Shown: in pieces, positions 60,009-64,000 of the stretch
Layout: every line of letters starts with the position of its first letter
Position numbering within the stretch: the stretch's first letter is position 1
NCBI GenBank assembly: GCA_965224215.1
Contig: CBDCYS010000019.1
Span: 186,001 to 250,000, forward strand
Origin: CBDCYS01 sp965224215
GTDB lineage: Bacteria > Acidobacteriota > Terriglobia > Bryobacterales > UBA6623
Length of the DNA stretch: 64,000 bases
Direction: 5' to 3'
The notes under the pieces: model-generated
The model's database searches: none
What the model was told of the DNA's origin: nothing
The model's input: the letters and a program-made list of their open reading frames with translations, nothing else
Program-made: the position numbers and the translations under genes

Positions 60009-63000
60009 CCCTCCATCTGCTCGCGGTACCGTGTCTGCTCGTTGTCGAGAAACGCATCGCGGCCGCTGCCCTCATGCGTGCTGGTCTTGTAGTCGATGAT
60101 CCAGCGCACGCCGTCATCCACGAAGGTTCGGTCCAGGACGAAACGTCGGACCTTCTGTTCAACGACGGTCGACAAGGCATATTCGCGCTGGTCGTCTTCA
60201 TGCCCGGAAAGAATCCAGCGTGCCTGCTCGTCGGCCGTAGCGTTTCCAAGCGCAACGATGGCGCGGGAGAGAGCTTCGTCCAGCTTCTCGCCGTCCAGGC
60301 CTTCCGACCGGAGGGCGGCACGGAGAGTGTCTTCGCGCACGGCCAACCCGTCCCGCGCGTGCATCTGCTGCAACATGCGATGCACCACAATGCCGACCCG
60401 CCGCTGGAGTTCGCCGGCCCATTCGAAGACGGGCCGGTGGACTCCAACCTCCTCGGAATCCGCGCGGCTAGCGGCGTTCCAGGCGATATCTTCGGGTGGG
60501 GCGGGCGCCGTCCAGTCGAGGCTCAGCCTCCTCAAGGGAATGCCCGCAAGCTCCGCATCCTTTTGAAGCTGCGTGTCTTGCCCGCCTGACCCCCGGAGCG
60601 TCTCGACAAAATCCACCTTCACCACGTCCCAAATTTTACTCAACAGCACCCGTGGATCCGGTGCCTTGAACGCCCTCCCGTCTTGATCGAGCCGGGTGTG
60701 CCCCAGAAGATGCAGCCGCCGCCGGGCCCGCGTCGCGGCCACATACAGGAGGCGCGTGCTCTCCTGGTCGCTCTTGGTGGCATGGACCTTGCGCAGGTAG
60801 TCGTAGACGGGATCCTTGTCGCCCCCCACCTTATGGATCGGCGCAAGTAGAAGCCGCGGCTCCCCACTACTCATGTACTCCAGCCACATCAGCAGGCGCT
60901 GGTCGTCCGTTCGGGTCCGGCGACCGAGTCCGGGGAGGATCACCGTGTCGAACTCCAGGCCCTTGGCCTTGTGAACCGTCAGCAACTGCAACCCGGCCCC
61001 GGCTTCCACATCGGACGGAGCGAACAGACGCGCGATGTCGTCGGCAAACTTCCGTTCATCGCGGATGTCGAGACCGACCATGGATTGTTCGAGCAGATCG
61101 AGATAAGCAGCGGCGGCTTCCAGGTCGGTCCGGGTTTCCAGGCACGCCGGTCCCGCCATCGCGATCCACACGCCTTCCACCCACCGCCGCACTGCGAGTG
61201 TGCCCCGCCGGTCAATCGCGTCAGAGAGAACGGGCATCAAACGTTCGAGCCGTCCGATGCCATCGGGCGACAAACGGGTCCGCCACTCCCCGGACTTTAA
61301 AATATCCCAGACCGCCCGGTTGAAATCGCCGTCGACGAGCGCGTGGAGATCCGTCAGTATCAGGCCGCACCACGGCGCTCTCAGGAGCGAGAGCCAGGCG
61401 ATCCGGTCCGCCGGATGCAACAGGGCCCGGGTGAGCGCGACGAGATCCCCGACGACGGGGCGCTCGACGAGCGTGTCGATCTCGACGGCGCTAAACCGCT
61501 CCCCGGCTCTCCGCAGGGCCGACACAATTCCGAAGAGGTGGGAACGGGATCGGACCAACACGGCAATCGTGCCGTCCGGATGCTGGGTCCGGGTCTCCCC
61601 GATGATCTTCAGAACCCGCTCCGCTTCTAGATCCAGATCGCTCGAAAGGAACGCATGCACGTGCACGGCGTACTCATCGGACTCCGTCCTGAACGGGACG
61701 GACGGCTCGTAGGTCACCGCGCCTGTGAACCGGTCCTCGACCGATGGAAACGCTGTGCCGAGCGTGCGGTTGACCCAGTCCACGACCCCCGCAGTGGAAC
61801 GGAAGTTAACCGAAAGCGTGAGCGGGGTCAGCGCGACCGGACCGACGCCTTCGGTCCGGGCCCGCAGAAAGAGACCCACGTCCGCCTCACGAAAACCGTA
61901 AATCGACTGCATCGGGTCGCCGACGAGAAACAGCGTCCGCCCATCATCGGGCTGCCACTCCCCTACGAGCCGGGTCAGAAGCTCATACTGGCTCTGGGAT
62001 GTGTCTTGAAACTCATCGACGAGCAAGTGCTGGATCCGGCAGTCGATGGCAAACGCCAAGTCCGTGGGCTCCGCATCTGTGCCCAGCGAGGTCCGTGCGC
62101 CGATCGCGATCTCGGTGAAGTCCACGCGGCCCTCCTGCTGAAAGACCGACCGGAGCTGACCGACCGCGACGGGAAGAAGCACCAGCAGCGCGCCCAGCAT
62201 GTCCCACTGCGCGGCTTCGAACCGGGGGAGCGGGAGCGAGCGCACCGCGTGCAACCGCTCTACGAGCGCGTCGTCGAGCTCGATGGCATTGAGACGCTCT
62301 TTGGCGGTCCGGCCTCTGTCGCCGGCCGGAAACCCTTCGTTCTTGGTCAGACGCTGTCGCCGCGTGCCCTGCCCCGTCAGAAACAGTCCGGCCAGTCCCC
62401 GCCATTGCTCGAGCGAATCCACCGATGCCGCGGGAAACCCCTGCAGGCCCGCGCATGCCAGGACGTCGCCGGACTTGCCATCGCGGGAGAGGTTCCCGGC
62501 GGCAAACTGCGCCAGTTCGACCGTTTCGGTCTTGAAGCGTGCGGGGAAGATGGCTGCCAGCTCTCCGAGCGCGGCTTCGACGACTTCCCGAAGCGAATCC
62601 TCGAGCTCGTCGCGTAGACGTTCAACCACGGGGTTCCCCACGACGTGGCGCAACCACTGGTCGCGGCTGGCCAGCATCGTCGCGAGGAGCTTTTCGCCGG
62701 TCCCGAAGTTGTTGTCCAGATGCGACAGGAGTTTTGAGAGCGCCTCGGCAACCACATCCGGCGTCCGGGGAGAGTCCAGCATCTGGAGCGTTCCGGTTGC
62801 CGCCTGACGGTACAGATGGGCGGCATTGTCTTCGGGATGCGGGGGCGCACCCAGGCGCGAGACCCAGGGCATCTGCCGGACGAAGGTGGCGCACAATGAA
62901 TCGATCGTCTGGATGCGAAGGCGACCCGGGTTCTCGATCAGGCGCCAATTGAACGTGTCGTTCCGCGCCAGCGCGGCCCGCGCCAGCTTCCAGGTGAAAT

Positions 63001-63259
63001 GCTCGTGCGCGGTTTCGGGCATAGGCTCGGAAGCGTTCTGAAGGGCGCCAATCACCCGGTGGCGCATCTGGGCCGCCGCCTTCCGCGTGAAGGTGATCGC
63101 CACAATCGACTCGGGTTGATCAGATAGACTCAGCAACGTGAGGAAACGCTGGATCAGGAGCTCGGTCTTTCCCGAACCCGCCGGCGCCTGCACGATAAAC
63201 GACTGTGAATGATCGAGCGCCCGCCTCCGTTGCTCCTGATCCTGAATGCGGTCAGGCAT
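59912..63259 (-). CDS. AddA/RecB-like UvrD helicase-nuclease
   Basis: 1115 residues; ATG 63259 is chosen because MPDRIQDQEQRRRALD leads straight into the helicase, whereas the frame upstream to 63427 overlaps the partner gene. Walker A IVQAPAGSGKTELLIQRFL near residue 22, LLVDEFQDTSQSQYELLTRL, VGDPMQSIYGFREADVGLF, TVHKAKGLEFDTVILPGLGR and YVAATRARRRLH make up the SF1 core; the C-terminal PD-(D/E)XK nuclease has WIIDYKTSTHEG. It processes double-strand breaks for RecA loading together with the overlapping upstream gene, an AddAB/RecBC-type system. Confidence 0.88.
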   Translation of the reverse strand: MPDRIQDQEQRRRALDHSQSFIVQAPAGSGKTELLIQRFLTLLSLSDQPESIVAITFTRKAAAQMRHRVIGALQNASEPMPETAHEHFTWKLARAALARNDTFNWRLIENPGRLRIQTIDSLCATFVRQMPWVSRLGAPPHPEDNAAHLYRQAATGTLQMLDSPRTPDVVAEALSKLLSHLDNNFGTGEKLLATMLASRDQWLRHVVGNPVVERLRDELEDSLREVVEAALGELAAIFPARFKTETVELAQFAAGNLSRDGKSGDVLACAGLQGFPAASVDSLEQWRGLAGLFLTGQGTRRQRLTKNEGFPAGDRGRTAKERLNAIELDDALVERLHAVRSLPLPRFEAAQWDMLGALLVLLPVAVGQLRSVFQQEGRVDFTEIAIGARTSLGTDAEPTDLAFAIDCRIQHLLVDEFQDTSQSQYELLTRLVGEWQPDDGRTLFLVGDPMQSIYGFREADVGLFLRARTEGVGPVALTPLTLSVNFRSTAGVVDWVNRTLGTAFPSVEDRFTGAVTYEPSVPFRTESDEYAVHVHAFLSSDLDLEAERVLKIIGETRTQHPDGTIAVLVRSRSHLFGIVSALRRAGERFSAVEIDTLVERPVVGDLVALTRALLHPADRIAWLSLLRAPWCGLILTDLHALVDGDFNRAVWDILKSGEWRTRLSPDGIGRLERLMPVLSDAIDRRGTLAVRRWVEGVWIAMAGPACLETRTDLEAAAAYLDLLEQSMVGLDIRDERKFADDIARLFAPSDVEAGAGLQLLTVHKAKGLEFDTVILPGLGRRTRTDDQRLLMWLEYMSSGEPRLLLAPIHKVGGDKDPVYDYLRKVHATKSDQESTRLLYVAATRARRRLHLLGHTRLDQDGRAFKAPDPRVLLSKIWDVVKVDFVETLRGSGGQDTQLQKDAELAGIPLRRLSLDWTAPAPPEDIAWNAASRADSEEVGVHRPVFEWAGELQRRVGIVVHRMLQQMHARDGLAVREDTLRAALRSEGLDGEKLDEALSRAIVALGNATADEQARWILSGHEDDQREYALSTVVEQKVRRFVLDRTFVDDGVRWIIDYKTSTHEGSGRDAFLDNEQTRYREQMEGYARTMRSLDPRPIRLGLYFPLIQGWREWAFE

Positions 63260-64000
63260 CCGTGTACTCCCCGCCAGCATCCCAGGCACGCTGAGCCTCG
63301 TTGATCCGACAAAGCGTCGGCAGCGCGCAGTACTGGCAGCTCTTGCGACGGTCCTTCGGGTCCACTGCGGCCCGACCTTCCCGGAAATCGTCCCCCAACT
63401 GATCGAGCACGTCCTGCCAGCCGTCAATCTTCTGGTCGATGGAAACCGCGTCCCGGGAAGGTTTGACGCCCGGAACCAAGCCTTCAGAATCCATCATCCC
63501 GCGGAATGCCACCTTCCCGGTCTTGAGCTGTCCGTAGAACACGCCGGCGACGGGAGCTTCGGCCGTGACGGCATAGATGGGAAGCTGAGGATCATTGGGC
63601 CGGGATCCGAACCAGTCCGAAGCACTGCATTCGCCGGTCTTGTAGTCAAGAACGACAGAGTCCCCGTTTTCGAGACGGTCCATACGATCGGCCCGGATGC
63701 TGAGATCAATCCCGCCCACCGTTACCCGCCGGCGGGCTTCCTGCTGGATCACGGTGAACGGCTGACGCTCCCGCTCGAGCTGTAACCACTCCGCAATCAC
63801 ACGCTCGAGCCGCTCCTGTTCGATTTCCCTGAATCGCTCCCGCCGCAGAGCCCGCCGCCGCCGCCCAAAAGCATACAGCTCGGCACCCACCGTCCTCCGC
63901 ACGATATCGGCCAGTTGCTCGTCGCCCGTTGAAAGCAAGCCGGCATGCGAACCCAGCATATCCCAGATCCTCTGAAGCACCCGATGAATCAGAAGCCCGC
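63252..64000 (-). CDS. PD-(D/E)XK nuclease partner of the AddA-like helicase, C-terminal part
   Basis: The frame is open to the end of the window, so the N-terminus is outside it. The visible 249 residues include GLLIHRVLQRIWDM, then IRADRMDRLENGDSVVLDYK with the nuclease Asp and Lys, and a C-terminal cysteine cluster CQYCALPTLC that likely coordinates an iron-sulfur cluster with an upstream Cys, as in AddB. It overlaps the helicase start by eight bases. It matches the group often annotated as 'probable DNA repair protein' next to UvrD-type helicases. Confidence 0.85.
   Translation of the reverse strand, partial: GLLIHRVLQRIWDMLGSHAGLLSTGDEQLADIVRRTVGAELYAFGRRRRALRRERFREIEQERLERVIAEWLQLERERQPFTVIQQEARRRVTVGGIDLSIRADRMDRLENGDSVVLDYKTGECSASDWFGSRPNDPQLPIYAVTAEAPVAGVFYGQLKTGKVAFRGMMDSEGLVPGVKPSRDAVSIDQKIDGWQDVLDQLGDDFREGRAAVDPKDRRKSCQYCALPTLCRINEAQRAWDAGGEYTDA

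Overview
The window looks like a moderately GC-rich bacterial chromosome, most likely from the Acidobacteriota (inferred). Pointers are an exported protein built on the cysteine-containing repeat domain common in Solibacter-type genomes, Tat-exported Gfo/Idh/MocA oxidoreductases, a DUF5715 protein, and a heme/ankyrin/terpenoid-cyclase-like protein. No rRNA, tRNA or CRISPR array was seen.

Bases 1-26906 are mostly ordinary chromosome: the end of trpG, an amidase, a DsbD-type reductant transporter, DUF2062 and glycine-zipper lipoprotein genes, two Gfo/Idh/MocA oxidoreductases, a VapBC pair, an S41-protease homologue that has lost its catalytic dyad, a DUF5715 protein, a class IV aminotransferase, glcD, a eukaryote-type guaA, a sirtuin, a Flp pilin, an acyl-CoA dehydrogenase and small membrane proteins. 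One intact ISNCY-type element (11120-12939) sits here between 15-bp target duplications. An RDD-family gene is frameshifted, and the ankyrin gene is cut off at its 5' end by an IS5-family element (26907-28022).

Bases 28023-56337 are a dense accessory region. It opens with a ParE/RelE-type toxin-antitoxin pair and a tightly overlapping type I restriction-modification operon (hsdM, a GmrSD-like DUF262/DUF1524 gene, hsdS, a DUF433/DUF5615 pair, hsdR). Then come broken defence genes, a DNA methyltransferase and an OLD-family nuclease, separated by a full IS1380-family element and an internally deleted copy. A decayed plasmid backbone follows: a ParA remnant, a primase fragment, a serine resolvase, a RepA gene in two pieces, a DnaA-box-like site and tandem 12-bp repeats. 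Within it lie an Mre11/Rad50-like (SbcDC-like) pair without a zinc hook, a PLP-dependent decarboxylase and a FitB-type toxin-antitoxin pair. The region closes with an IS3 remnant, an amino acid permease and a Tn3-family element reduced by an internal deletion and then hit by an IS1595-family element whose 8-bp target duplication is intact.

Bases 56574-64000 hold DNA-repair genes: a helicase IV-like protein with three zinc ribbons, and a convergent pair encoding an AddA/RecB-like helicase-nuclease and a PD-(D/E)XK nuclease that runs off the window end. The most interesting items are the layered Tn3/IS1595 structure with its 71-bp palindromic relative, the plasmid fossil, the SbcDC-like pair, and the type I operon with an embedded GmrSD-like gene.
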